From Rhodobacteraceae bacterium UBA996 (GTDB taxonomy: Bacteria; Pseudomonadota; Alphaproteobacteria; Rhodobacterales; Rhodobacteraceae): DNA of 5,437 nucleotides. The translations under genes were made by a program, and so were the position numbers. Below are positions 5,370 through 5,437 of the stretch, one piece after another. The DNA lies in the NCBI GenBank assembly GCA_002291955.1, contig DBBA01000005.1:1-5437 (forward strand). The letters run 5' to 3'. The notes under the pieces are model-generated. The model had not been told where the DNA came from. It did no database searches and saw only the letters and a list, made by a program, of their open reading frames with translations. How positions within the stretch are numbered: position 1 is the first letter of the stretch; each line of letters begins with the position of its first letter.

Positions 5370-5437
5370 CGGACACCGACGCTACCGCCCCCACCGCGCC
5401 ACCGCAACCGCGCGCCGGTCAACTGCAGGCCCGTCAA
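5366..5437 (-). other. Open minus-strand frame ending in an ATGA overlap with fbpB, possible 3' end of an upstream gene
   Basis: From the right edge one minus-strand frame stays open for 23 codons (TGLQLTGARLRWRGGG is part of it) and stops at TGA 5368-5366, which overlaps the fbpB ATG as ATGA. Such overlaps usually mean translational coupling in an operon and would explain why fbpB lacks a strong ribosome binding site. However, 23 open codons are not unusual at this GC content, and a second frame stops at TAG 5384-5382, 12 bases before fbpB. I cannot identify the peptide. Alternatively this is simply the fbpB leader, with TTGACG and TTGACC hexamers but no -10 box. Confidence 0.3.

Noticed and set aside
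4543..5394. Minus-strand frame of 283 codons overlapping fbpB
   Set aside because: Arg/Pro/Gly-rich translation in another frame of the same strand as the recognisable permease; no domain visible.

Overview
The window comes from a GC-rich alphaproteobacterium, most likely a member of the Rhodobacteraceae. This rests on base composition and protein style (the MazG N-terminus, and the FutA/FbpA-type iron-binding protein with its two-domain permease), not on any database match. It reads mainly as chromosomal housekeeping and transport DNA. In its centre is a less GC-rich gene flanked by structured intergenic DNA.

Layout from left to right. Positions 1-248 (minus) hold the N-terminal part of an M20D amidohydrolase (hippurate hydrolase type) that runs off the left edge. 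After a 65-base divergent gap with an 11-bp direct repeat comes mazG (314-1141, plus), a nucleoside triphosphate pyrophosphohydrolase. The 186-base gap after mazG contains a perfect 22-bp palindrome (1179-1200), an AT-rich stretch and a third copy of the palindrome's TGTGCAC core. A SAM-dependent, probably metal-dependent O-methyltransferase of unknown substrate follows on the minus strand (1328-2227). The next gap (2228-2592) carries an 84-bp paired-hairpin repeat and the upstream region of fbpA. fbpA (2593-3618, plus) encodes a periplasmic ferric-iron-binding protein and ends at a strong intrinsic terminator. fbpB (3678-5369, minus), the fused two-domain iron permease, converges on it. At the right edge an open minus-strand frame stops in an ATGA overlap with the fbpB start and may be the end of an upstream gene.

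FbpA and FbpB would work together as the periplasmic and membrane parts of a ferric-iron ABC importer. They face each other tail to tail instead of forming an operon, and the ATPase (FbpC) is not seen. The other genes show no functional link to iron uptake. The least explained signals are the palindrome cluster at 1179-1238, which has no obvious target gene, and the solitary methyltransferase. I found no CRISPR array, tRNA, rRNA, transposase or clear new defence system.
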